From: PALSA-607 sp036510735 | GTDB taxonomy: Bacteria; Actinomycetota; Actinomycetes; Acidothermales; Acidothermaceae | Direction: 5' to 3' | NCBI GenBank assembly: GCA_036510735.1 | Contig: DATCDK010000102.1 | Span: 1-38,966 of the forward strand | Length of the DNA stretch: 38,966 nt | Part shown: piece by piece, positions 7,892 through 15,384 of the stretch | Layout: every line of letters starts with the position of its first letter | Position numbering within the stretch: the first letter of the stretch is position 1 | Translations under genes and position numbers: made by a program | The notes under the pieces: model-generated | The model's input: only the letters and a program-made list of their open reading frames with translations | The model's database searches: none | Told to the model about the DNA's origin: nothing

Positions 7892-9256
7892 TCACCGACC
7901 GTCGAGGCGCGCGTCGGTTCCGCGCGGTCCGATCCGGTGCTCAGACCCGGACAACATCCCGGGCTCCCAGTCGAACGCGACGTCGCCGATGATCACCTCG
8001 GCACCCTCTTCGGCGCCGGCCTTCGCGAGTTCTGCCTCGACGCCGAGCCGGTTCAACCGGTCGGCCAGATACCCGACGGCTTCGTCGTTGGTGAAGTCGG
8101 TCTGCTTGATCCAGCGCTCCGGGCGATCGCCTTTCACCACGAAACTCGTGCCGACTTTGGTCACCGTGAAGCCGCTGTCATCGACGGCGCGCGGGCGCAG
8201 CACGATGCGCGTCGCCTCATCGTGCGGTCGCGCTGCCCTGGCCTGCTCGACGAGCTCGGCCATGGCAAACGAGAGCTCGCGCAGACCTTCGCGGGTCGCC
8301 GCCGAGGCGATGATGACCTTGATGCCGCGCTCTTCGATTTCGGCGCGGACCATCTCGGCAAGATCGCGCGCGTCCGGCACGTCGACCTTGTTCAGCACGA
8401 CCAGCCGTGGCCGCTCGTTCAACGGGACGCCGCCGAGATCGGTCTCGTCATAGGCGGCCAGTTCGGCCTCGATTGCTTCGAGGTCGCTGACCGGATCGCG
8501 ATCGGGTTCCATCGTCGCGCAGTCGATGACGTGCACCAGCGCAGTGCAGCGCTCGACGTGGCGCAGGAACTCAAGGCCCAGGCCGCGCCCTTCACTCGCG
8601 CCGCGAACAAGCCCGGGAACATCGGCCACGGTGAACCGCGACTCCCCCGCCTGCACGACGCCGAGGTTCGGGACGAGCGTGGTGAACGGGTAGTCGGCGA
8701 TCTTCGGCCGGGCTGCCGACATCGCCGCGACCAGCGACGACTTGCCGGCGTTCGGGTAGCCGACGAGCGCGACATCGGCGACGGTCTTCAGTTCAAGCAC
8801 GACATCCTGGACGGCGCCTGGCTCGCCGAGCAGCGCGAAGCCGGGCGCCTTTCGGCGCGGCGACGCAAGTGCAGCGTTGCCGAGACCGCCGCGTCCGCCC
8901 TGCGCAACGATGTAGGTCGAACCCGCGCCCACCAAGTCAGCCAGCACGACACCGTCTTCGGTCTTCACGACCGTGCCGTCGGGGACGGGCAGGATCATGT
9001 CCTCGCCGTTGGCGCCGTCGCGGTTGCTGCCCTGGCCCGGCTTGCCGGACGTCGCACGACGGTGCGGGGCGTGATGGAACGCCAGCAGCGTGGTCGTATC
9101 GGGGTCGACGATCAAAGCGACATTGCCGCCGCGACCGCCATCACCGCCGTCCGGACCGCCTAGGGGCTTGTACTTCTCGCGATGGATCGACGCGCAGCCG
9201 TGGCCGCCGTTGCCTGCGCTCGCGTGCAGGATGACACGGTCGACGAACGTCGGCAT
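7892..9256 (-). CDS. obgE: Obg/CgtA GTPase for 50S ribosome assembly
   Basis: This 454-residue Obg-family GTPase acts in large-subunit assembly and stress signalling. It has a glycine-rich Obg fold (residues 1-159, GGDGGRGG and GGRGGLGN), a G domain with G1 GYPNAGKSS at 166-174, G3 DVPG and G4 NKVD, and a C-terminal OCT domain (about 345-420), the arrangement typical of Gram-positive Obg. A short tail rich in charged residues follows. It starts at ATG 9256 and is separated from rpmA by 114 bases that include a strong hairpin. The rplU-rpmA-obgE order is widely conserved in bacteria, linking the two ribosomal proteins with the assembly GTPase. Confidence 0.97.
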   Translation of the reverse strand: MPTFVDRVILHASAGNGGHGCASIHREKYKPLGGPDGGDGGRGGNVALIVDPDTTTLLAFHHAPHRRATSGKPGQGSNRDGANGEDMILPVPDGTVVKTEDGVVLADLVGAGSTYIVAQGGRGGLGNAALASPRRKAPGFALLGEPGAVQDVVLELKTVADVALVGYPNAGKSSLVAAMSAARPKIADYPFTTLVPNLGVVQAGESRFTVADVPGLVRGASEGRGLGLEFLRHVERCTALVHVIDCATMEPDRDPVSDLEAIEAELAAYDETDLGGVPLNERPRLVVLNKVDVPDARDLAEMVRAEIEERGIKVIIASAATREGLRELSFAMAELVEQARAARPHDEATRIVLRPRAVDDSGFTVTKVGTSFVVKGDRPERWIKQTDFTNDEAVGYLADRLNRLGVEAELAKAGAEEGAEVIIGDVAFDWEPGMLSGSEHRIGPRGTDARLDGR

Positions 9257-9312
9257 CGCGCCCTCCTTCGCAGTTAAAACAACACTCAGTTAAAGCACAC
9301 TGTGGAAACAAG

Positions 9313-9344
9313 ACGAGGGCGGACCGAAACCGGTTCGCCCTCGT
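9313..9344 (-). terminator. Hairpin between rpmA and obgE (terminator or attenuator)
   Basis: ACGAGGGCG and its inverse at 9313-9344 form a stem of about 13-14 pairs with one mismatch and a tiny loop. On the minus strand it is followed by CTTGTTTCC, a modest T-rich run. It lies after rpmA and before obgE, so it may partly stop transcription and lower obgE expression relative to the ribosomal genes. Complete termination is unlikely if obgE lacks its own promoter. Confidence 0.6.
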
Positions 9345-9370
9345 GTACTGCTGCGGTGCAATGACCGGGC

Positions 9371-9625
9371 TTAGGTCCCCGGGACGATGTTGACCACGCG
9401 CCGGCCGCGTGCGGTGCCGAACTCGACCCGACCCGCCGCCAGGGCGAACAGCGTGTCGTCCTTGCCTCGTCCGACGTTGAGGCCGGGGTGGTGGTGGGTG
9501 CCGCGCTGCCGAATGAGGATCTCGCCAGCGTTGACGAGCTGGCCGCCGTAGCGCTTCACACCGAGAAACTGGGCATTGGAGTCGCGGCCGTTGCGGCTGG
9601 ACGATGCGCCCTTCTTGTGAGCCAT
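9371..9625 (-). CDS. rpmA: Ribosomal protein bL27
   Basis: This 84-residue protein is full length for bL27. It begins MAHKKGASSSRNGRDS, the flexible N-terminus that reaches the peptidyl-transferase centre, followed by LGVKRYGGQLVNAGEILIRQRG and GRGKDDTLFAL. There is no N-terminal extension of the Firmicutes type that needs Prp cleavage. The gene lies nine bases after rplU and is surely co-transcribed with it. Confidence 0.98.
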   Translation of the reverse strand: MAHKKGASSSRNGRDSNAQFLGVKRYGGQLVNAGEILIRQRGTHHHPGLNVGRGKDDTLFALAAGRVEFGTARGRRVVNIVPGT

Positions 9626-9634
9626 GTCAGCAGC

Positions 9635-9949
9635 CTACTTTCCGGTCTCGATGCCGGTGACCTTCAAACGACTGTGGCGCTGACGGTGGCCCTGTCGCTT
9701 GCGGTATCCGGTCTTGTTCTTGTACTTGAGGATGTGGATCTTGGGGCCCTTGGTGTGGTCGACGACCTCGGCGGTCACCGTCACGTTGCCCAAGGCCTTC
9801 GCGTCACTGGTCACCGCGTCGCCGTCGACGAGCAGGAGCGCGGCGAGTGTGACCGACGTGCCGGGCTCGCCCTCGACCCGGTCGACCTCGACGACGTCGC
9901 CAACGGCCACCTTGTGCTGCCTGCCGCCGCTGCGAACGATCGCGTACAC
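9635..9949 (-). CDS. rplU: Ribosomal protein bL21
   Basis: This is a 104-residue bL21, a 23S rRNA-binding protein of the large subunit. The family signature MYAIVRSGGRQHKVAVGD opens the protein and the basic C-terminal part KNKTGYRKRQGHRQRHS is the usual rRNA contact. It starts at GTG 9949 with AGGAG eight bases upstream. It is first in the rplU-rpmA-obgE-proB group and has a recognisable promoter about 107 bases upstream, leaving a leader of about 100 bases. Confidence 0.98.
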   Translation of the reverse strand: MYAIVRSGGRQHKVAVGDVVEVDRVEGEPGTSVTLAALLLVDGDAVTSDAKALGNVTVTAEVVDHTKGPKIHILKYKNKTGYRKRQGHRQRHSRLKVTGIETGK

Positions 9950-10055
9950 CGCGGAACTCCTGCCTGCTCGAACTTACGACTCGGACTCACCGCGGACACG
10001 CGACACCGACAACGGACGCGCGGCGATAGGCGCATTTGAAGCGCGCCGACCCCCA

Positions 10056-10085
10056 AGAGTACGGACCAGCGCGCCGGGGGGTCAA
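10056..10085 (-). promoter_or_regulatory. rplU operon promoter
   Basis: On the minus strand TTGACC (10080-10085), an 18-base spacer and TACTCT (10056-10061) form a good primary-sigma promoter. Transcription would start near 10049, so the rplU leader is about 100 bases long. GACCCCC at 10048-10054 is mirrored by GGGGGTC at 10077-10083, an inverted pair that overlaps the promoter; its meaning is unknown. Confidence 0.6.
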
Positions 10086-10135
10086 ACCGGGCCTCATTGA
10101 CGAGGAATCGGCGAAGTATCAGCGAAGATGGCGGG

Positions 10136-11545
10136 ATGCGACGGATAGCGGCTGCGCTGGTGCTGGTGCCCGCCCTGGTGACGGCCGGCTGCACGGCTTC
10201 CAACCGGTCTTCGGCGCCCTCGGCATCGGCGTCGGCGGGTTCGAGTGCGGCCGCTTCGGGCACCTTGGCGTCAGCTGCTGCCACCGCCTCGGGGCCGACC
10301 GCGACATCAGCGGCCGCTGGGTCGACTGCCGGCGTCGTGGCGGCGGCCAGTTCTGCGCCGGCCGCCACGCCAGCAGCGTCGACGCCCGCCAAACCGTCTC
10401 CGAGTTCCAAGCCGGCAGCCCGGTCGAAAGGCCCGAGCCCCTCGCCGTCCGCCCCTTCGAAGGCCAGCCCCTCGCCGTCCGCCCCTTCGAAGGCCAGCCC
10501 ATCGCCGTCCAACCCGGCTGGTCAGGTTGAACCCGCCGGCAAGATGACCTTGATCAAGACCATCACGGGTCACCTCGACGAGAAGTCAGTGGTGTCGTCG
10601 CAGACCGGACTCTTCTTCGCGCAGAACATGATGTATCTGCACACCATGAACGTGTACGACCGCAACTACCACCTGGTGAAGATCATCCCGGACTCCGTGA
10701 ACCTGGCGAGCCTCGGGTATCCGCAATATCCGGGCACCTACAAGGGCGCGCCCGTCGAGGCAGCGTTCACGCCCGACCACAAGTACGTGTACGTGTCGAA
10801 CTACTCGATGTACGGCGCGGCACCGTTCACTCGCGAGGGCTCCGACGAGTGCACGTTGGGCGAGCACTACCCCGACAGCTTCGTCTACCGAATCAACCTC
10901 GCGACGTTGACGATCGACCAGGCGATCGAGGTCGGCGCAGTACCGAAGTTCGTCGCTGTCACGCCGAACGGCAAGTATCTGCTGGTATCGAACTGGTGCT
11001 CCTACAGCGAAAGCATCGTCGACACCGCGACCGGCAAGGTCGTCACGACGATTCCGCTCGGCCCGTATCCGCGCGGCATCGCGATCGATCCGGTGGGCGG
11101 CACGGCGTACGTCGCTGTCATGGGTTCGACGCGAATTGCCGCCATCAACCTCTCGACGTTCGCGGTCAGCTGGATCTCCAACGTCGGCTCAGCGCCGCGG
11201 CACTTGGTGATGAGCGCCGACGGTCACTGGCTTTACGCCACGATCAACGGCTCCCGGTTGGTCGACAAGATTTCGCTCATCACCCGCACGGTGGTCGCCA
11301 AGGTCGCGACGGGCGCTGCGCCGCGCAGCATGACGATCTCGCCGGATGGCAGCTACATCTACGTCGTGAACTACATGTCCAACACGATGAGCAAGGTGCG
11401 CACGAGCGACATGCACGTCTTGCAGACCGTCCCGACGAATCCGAACCCGATCGGCATCACCTACGACAACGCGACGCACCAGGTGTGGGTCGCGTGCTAC
11501 AGCGGCTCGATCATGGTCTTCCAAGACGCGACGCCAGCGGCTTAG
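10136..11545 (+). CDS. Secreted lipoprotein with YVTN-type beta-propeller
   Basis: This 469-residue protein is exported and lipid-anchored. The signal peptide MRRIAAALVLVPALVTAGC ends in a clear lipobox with Cys19. A long Ser/Ala/Pro-rich linker (about residues 20-140) follows, then about six blade-like repeats such as DHKYVYVSNYS, NGKYLLVSNW, GTAYVAVMGS, GHWLYATINGS, GSYIYVVNYMSN and HQVWVACYSG. This matches the YncE/YVTN seven-bladed propeller family, often surface proteins binding proteins or ligands; no catalytic residues are evident and the ligand is unknown. I chose ATG 10136 because it begins the signal peptide; an upstream TTG at 10097 would bury it. The gene diverges from rplU and converges on rne. 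Confidence 0.88.
   Translation: MRRIAAALVLVPALVTAGCTASNRSSAPSASASAGSSAAASGTLASAAATASGPTATSAAAGSTAGVVAAASSAPAATPAASTPAKPSPSSKPAARSKGPSPSPSAPSKASPSPSAPSKASPSPSNPAGQVEPAGKMTLIKTITGHLDEKSVVSSQTGLFFAQNMMYLHTMNVYDRNYHLVKIIPDSVNLASLGYPQYPGTYKGAPVEAAFTPDHKYVYVSNYSMYGAAPFTREGSDECTLGEHYPDSFVYRINLATLTIDQAIEVGAVPKFVAVTPNGKYLLVSNWCSYSESIVDTATGKVVTTIPLGPYPRGIAIDPVGGTAYVAVMGSTRIAAINLSTFAVSWISNVGSAPRHLVMSADGHWLYATINGSRLVDKISLITRTVVAKVATGAAPRSMTISPDGSYIYVVNYMSNTMSKVRTSDMHVLQTVPTNPNPIGITYDNATHQVWVACYSGSIMVFQDATPAA
10441..10510 (+). repeat. 30-bp tandem repeat in the lipoprotein linker
   Basis: A 30-base unit at 10441-10470 is repeated exactly at 10471-10500, and a third partial copy of about 10 bases follows. 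The unit encodes ten residues of the pattern SPSAPSKASP, so copy-number changes keep the frame and only lengthen or shorten the wall-spanning linker. Confidence 0.9.
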
Positions 11546-11623
11546 CGCAACTTCGCATCCGGTGTGGTTGTAAGAAGCCGCGAATTCCGCCCTTTCCGCG
11601 ACCACACGGGATGCGAAGTTGCG
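11546..11623. repeat. Long imperfect palindrome between convergent genes (REP-like element, possible bidirectional terminator)
   Basis: Arms at 11546-11568 and 11601-11623 are inverted copies matching at 22 of 23 positions, starting CGCAACTTCGCATCC. The 32-base centre contains further short pairing (CGCG...CGCG). It begins immediately after the lipoprotein stop codon and precedes the end of rne, so both transcripts would form the hairpin. There is no T-run. The length and near-perfect arms exceed a simple terminator and suggest an extragenic repeat family. Confidence 0.7.
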
Positions 11624-11637
11624 GATGGCGGGGAGCT

Positions 11638-11663
11638 GAGGCGGGACGGCGGGAGGCTGAGCT
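11638..11663. repeat. 26-bp element shared with 23893-23918
   Basis: This GC-rich stretch beginning GAGGCGGGACGGCGGG matches the segment at 23893-23918 at 24 of 26 positions in the same orientation. Both copies lie just downstream of minus-strand genes (rne here, ndk there). Here it directly follows the palindrome at 11546-11623 and may be part of the same element. Confidence 0.6.
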
Positions 11664-11722
11664 GCTGCCGTTGCGAGCGTTGGTCCGTAGCGGGCGCAAG
11701 AACGCCCGTTGGAGACCAACGG

Positions 11723-14416
11723 TCAGGCGCCGGCTGGTCCGGAGTCGTGGGCAGCTGCGGTGTGGTCAGCGCCGGCGTTGGCCTTCGACCCACCACGACG
11801 ACGACCACCGCGACGCGACCGCGAGGCGCCCGACGACTTCTTGGCACCTGACGTCCCCGCATCGTCGGAATTCGCGTGATCCGACTGCGCGGGCTCGGCG
11901 CCGTCCGAGTGCGCGTGCTCGGCCCCGTCGGGGTGTTCGACGTGGACAACCTCGCCGGCATCCGCGACAGCATCGGCAGTCGGCTCACCAGCAGGCGACG
12001 AGTCGCCGCCTTCAACTACACCCGTCTCGCCGTCAGATGCGGACCGTGCCGCTGCGCCTTGGCCGCCACGACCCCGCGACCCCTTGCCACGCGCAGCCGC
12101 TACGACCGCAGGCGTGGGCTTGGAGGTCGGTGCAGGGCGCGATGAGTGGTTGTGCTCGACCAGATCGGTGTGCACGATCACGCCGCGTCCGTTGCAGACC
12201 TCGCAGATCTCGGAGAACGCCTCGAGCAGGCCGTTGCCGACGCGCTTGCGAGTCATCTGCACGAGACCGAGCGAAGTGACTTCGGCGACTTGGTGCTTGG
12301 TGCGATCGCGACCGAGACACTCGACGAGCCGGCGCAACACCAAGTCTCTGTTGCCTTCGAGCACCATGTCGATGAAGTCGATGACGATGATGCCGCCGAT
12401 GTCACGCAATCGAAGCTGCCGGACGATTTCTTCGGCGGCCTCGAGGTTGTTCTTGGTGACCGTCTCTTCGAGGTTGCCACCCTTGCCGATGAACCGACCG
12501 GTGTTGACGTCGATGACGATCATCGCTTCGGTGCGATCGATGACGAGGTAGCCACCGCTCGGCAACCAGACCTTGCGGTCGAGCGCCTTGGCGATCTGCT
12601 CGTCAACTCGGTAGTGGGTGAAGATGTCCTCTTCAGACGTCCACTGCGAGAGCCGCGGCACCAGGTCGGGGGCGACGTGGGCGACGTAGGCCTCGACGGT
12701 GTCCCAGTCGGAATCCGCCGACACGACGAGCTGATTGAAGTCTTCGTTGAAGACGTCACGGATGACACGAATCGTCAAGTCGGGCTCGCTGTACAGCAGC
12801 GCAGGGGCGTTGGCCGTCTCGGACTTCTTCTGGATGACTTCCCATTGGGCCGCAAGCCGCGCGACGTCACGTGTGAGGTCCTCTTCGGAGGCACCCTCGG
12901 CGGCCGTGCGCACGATGACGCCGGCGCCCTCAGGTGTGACCTTCTTCAGGATCGCCTTCAACCGCGACCGCTCGACGTCCGGCAGTTTGCGGCTGATGCC
13001 CATCATCGAACCCTCGGGCACGTACACGAGGTAGCGGCCCGGCAGGCTGATCTGGCTGGTGAGGCGGGCACCCTTCTGCCCGATCGGGTCTTTCGTGACC
13101 TGGACGACGACAGCCTGGCCTGGCTTCAACGCCGACTCGATGCGACGCGGACCGCCTTCAAGACCGGACGTGTCGAAGTTCACCTCACCGGCATAGAGCA
13201 CCGCGTTGCGGCCCTTGCCGATGTCGACGAACGCCGCCTCCATGCCGGAGAGCACGTTCTGCACCCGGCCGAGGTAGACGTTGCCGACCATGCGGTTGGT
13301 CGAAGCCGTGCTGACGAAGTGCTCGACCAGGATGCCGTCTTCGAGGACGCCGATCTGGGTGCGGTCACCGCGCTGCCGAACGGCCATCACGCGGTCGACG
13401 GACTCGCGGCGGGCAAGGAACTCGGACTCGGTGATGACCAGGCCGCGCCGCCCGTGCCCTCTGCCCTGCTCGCGGCCTTCGCGACGGCGCTGCTTCTTGG
13501 CCTCGAGGCGGGTCGAGCCTTTGACGCCTTGAACGCCGCCATTGCCGTTGTCGTCGTGGTCGCGAGGCTCGCGGATGCGAACGACAGTGTTCGGCGGATC
13601 GTCGGGCGATCGGACTTCGCCCTCACCTGCACCGCGACTGCGGCGACGGCGACGGCGACGGCTGGACGCGGAGCCTTCGCCGTCGTGATCGTCCTGCTGA
13701 TCGGAGTTATCGGACGGCGAGCCGCTCTCGCCATCGGATCGCGCATCAGTTCGCCCGTCGGTTCGAGCCTCGCCGGACTCGGATGCGTCCCGATCAGTCG
13801 AGCCGTCGCTGTTGGTGGCGAACTCGCCGTGGCCGCCCTGCCCGCCACGGCGACCGCGGCCGCCACGACGGCGCCGGCGTGGTGCGCCGGAGCCCTCACT
13901 TGTTCCGCCATCGGCGGAGTCCCGAGCTGTGCTGTCGCTGGCCGGCACCGCGTTCTCGGCGCTCGGGGGCTGGAAAAGAAGGGTCGGGATCGCGGCCGGT
14001 CGGCTCGGCGCCGAGTCGGGGGCGCCGTGGTCGGCCTGATCGCTGCCGCCGGTCGCCTTCGCTGCCTTGCGAGGCGCCCGCTTGGCCGCCTTCTTGGCTG
14101 CAGCTGCCGGCTCGTGCACCGACTGGTCATCGTGGGTCGTTTGCGGCGCGGCCGCGGTCTTCTTGGCCGGACGGCGTCCGCCTCGGGCCGGCGCAGCGGC
14201 CGCGTCTGGCACCGACTGCGTGTCGGCGGCAGGCGCCGCTACCGCCTTGGCTGTCCTGGTTCTGGACGCTGCGGCGCGAGGAGCCGCGGTCTTCTTGGCG
14301 CTCGTGCGCTTGCGCGCTGTTGTGGACGCTGTTGTGGGACTGCCACCGGACGGGGCGTCCGGGTTGGCGGAGTTGGTGAAGGTATCGGATGGATTGGTGG
14401 GCTCGTTCTCGAGCAT
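11723..14416 (-). CDS. rne: Ribonuclease E/G with long disordered ends
   Basis: RNase E/G starts decay and processing of many RNAs. The 897 residues comprise an Ala/Lys-rich disordered N-terminal region (about 1-340), an S1-containing catalytic core (about 340-745) and a charged, Gly/Ala/Ser-rich tail. In the core are FVDIGKGRNAVLY, VIDVNTGRF with metal-binding Asp636, and the IVIDFID segment with Asp680 and Asp683. The zinc-link motif is CEVCNGRG with Cys738 and Cys741. Low-complexity regions flanking the core on both sides are typical of actinobacterial RNase E. Start ATG 14416 has GGGAAG about ten bases upstream. It lies 187 bases after the radical-SAM partner gene, so it may have its own promoter. 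The end faces the convergent lipoprotein gene. Confidence 0.96.
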   Translation of the reverse strand: MLENEPTNPSDTFTNSANPDAPSGGSPTTASTTARKRTSAKKTAAPRAAASRTRTAKAVAAPAADTQSVPDAAAAPARGGRRPAKKTAAAPQTTHDDQSVHEPAAAAKKAAKRAPRKAAKATGGSDQADHGAPDSAPSRPAAIPTLLFQPPSAENAVPASDSTARDSADGGTSEGSGAPRRRRRGGRGRRGGQGGHGEFATNSDGSTDRDASESGEARTDGRTDARSDGESGSPSDNSDQQDDHDGEGSASSRRRRRRRSRGAGEGEVRSPDDPPNTVVRIREPRDHDDNGNGGVQGVKGSTRLEAKKQRRREGREQGRGHGRRGLVITESEFLARRESVDRVMAVRQRGDRTQIGVLEDGILVEHFVSTASTNRMVGNVYLGRVQNVLSGMEAAFVDIGKGRNAVLYAGEVNFDTSGLEGGPRRIESALKPGQAVVVQVTKDPIGQKGARLTSQISLPGRYLVYVPEGSMMGISRKLPDVERSRLKAILKKVTPEGAGVIVRTAAEGASEEDLTRDVARLAAQWEVIQKKSETANAPALLYSEPDLTIRVIRDVFNEDFNQLVVSADSDWDTVEAYVAHVAPDLVPRLSQWTSEEDIFTHYRVDEQIAKALDRKVWLPSGGYLVIDRTEAMIVIDVNTGRFIGKGGNLEETVTKNNLEAAEEIVRQLRLRDIGGIIVIDFIDMVLEGNRDLVLRRLVECLGRDRTKHQVAEVTSLGLVQMTRKRVGNGLLEAFSEICEVCNGRGVIVHTDLVEHNHSSRPAPTSKPTPAVVAAARGKGSRGRGGQGAAARSASDGETGVVEGGDSSPAGEPTADAVADAGEVVHVEHPDGAEHAHSDGAEPAQSDHANSDDAGTSGAKKSSGASRSRRGGRRRGGSKANAGADHTAAAHDSGPAGA

Positions 14417-14603
14417 GCGGAAAAGTCTTCCCGTCGGGCTCCCGGGCGCCGCTTCGTCACCAGTAGAAGATCACTGGCAGGAGCCGCACCGCACAGGAGC
14501 AAGTCTGTAGTCGGTCGCTGTGTCCCGGCGATCGGGTCCGGTTGGGCCCGGGCTAGAAAACAGCGCAAGTCTGTGGACGAACGAAGTTCGAAGCGGGCCG
14601 GAC
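14417..14603. other. Leader region of rne without an identified gene
   Basis: These 187 bases hold no plausible ORF. The ten-base word GCAAGTCTGT occurs twice in the same orientation (14499-14508 and 14565-14574), and CCAGT/ACTGG form a small hairpin near 14460-14477. In other bacteria RNase E controls its own mRNA through the 5' leader, so this leader may be structured, but I cannot show it and see no convincing promoter. Confidence 0.35.
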
Positions 14604-15383
14604 CTACCGCGTCGCGGGGATTCCCACAGCCGGATCGGCTCCGGCCGCGGCATCCCTGTCGGGCGCCAGCGGGTCGGCGAGCTTGCCAAATTCGTCGAGG
14701 TGCCCCTGCGCCAGCCGCAACACCAGAGGGGGAAGCGGCGGCGCCAGGTCACTCACCTGGCGAAGTCCGGCGAGAACGTCGTCTGGCCGAACGGCAGGTG
14801 TGAGGTGCCGAACAACCATGTCAAGTATCGCACAGCCGGTCGCGTCAAGGTCCCCGACCACGCCGAGGTGGACGACTGGCAGGCGGGCGTCGAGGGTCCG
14901 GCGTCCATCCTTGAGCACTCTCTCGACCGGGATCGACTCGGCCTGAAGGAAGGCCGCGACGGCTACTTGCGCCTCGCGTGGGTCGACCCCGTTGAGGGTT
15001 ACCTGCCAGTGCGAGGTGTCGATCCGGTCGGGCAACGAGCCGCCGCGCGCCTCGAGCACCTCGATGACGTCGAACCCCGTCGGCAGCGCGGCATCGAGCT
15101 CGGACCTCACCTGGGCCGGGTCGCAGACCCGGGTGACGGCAATCTCGAGATACTCGGCTTCGCTAGCCGCCCCCGTCGACGCCGCGCCGACGTAGGAGAT
15201 CTTCGGGTGCGGCGAGAACCCCGCGCTGAACGCGACCGGCACCTCGGCGCGTCGGATCGCCCGTTCGAACACCCGTTGGAAATCGCGATGGCTGGTGAAG
15301 CGGAGCCGGCCTCGCTTGGCGAAGTGAATACGAAGACGCTGGACGGCGGGGGCGACGTCGCGCGCGTCAGGCTGGCGACCCAT
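14604..15383 (-). CDS. TIGR03936/DUF2344 radical-SAM-linked protein
   Basis: This 259-residue protein belongs to the DUF2344 family, recognisable from LRIHFAKRGRLRFTSHRDF, FERAIRRAEVPVAFSAGFSPHPKISY and the following EYLEI segment. The family nearly always sits next to, or is fused to, the B12-binding radical SAM protein encoded just upstream. It is thought to act with it in modifying an RNA or protein substrate, but the reaction is not established. ATG 15383 follows the stop of the partner gene after one base (TGA-C-ATG), so the two are translationally coupled. The C-terminal 60 residues are Pro/Ala-rich and poorly conserved in appearance. Confidence 0.93.
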   Translation of the reverse strand: MGRQPDARDVAPAVQRLRIHFAKRGRLRFTSHRDFQRVFERAIRRAEVPVAFSAGFSPHPKISYVGAASTGAASEAEYLEIAVTRVCDPAQVRSELDAALPTGFDVIEVLEARGGSLPDRIDTSHWQVTLNGVDPREAQVAVAAFLQAESIPVERVLKDGRRTLDARLPVVHLGVVGDLDATGCAILDMVVRHLTPAVRPDDVLAGLRQVSDLAPPLPPLVLRLAQGHLDEFGKLADPLAPDRDAAAGADPAVGIPATR

Positions 15384-15384
15384 G

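Noticed and set aside
7748..9163. A 471-codon plus-strand frame opposite proB and obgE
   Set aside because: The Arg/His/Asp-rich product is typical of the complement of GC-rich coding DNA, and obgE is unmistakable on the minus strand.
10849..12279. A 476-codon plus-strand frame over the lipoprotein and rne end
   Set aside because: It is a shifted frame of the lipoprotein and the complement of rne, with a low-complexity Arg/His product.
12146..14803. A plus-strand open frame of 885 codons opposite rne
   Set aside because: It mirrors the codon bias of rne on the other strand. The protein resembles no family and overlaps well-recognised genes over its whole length.
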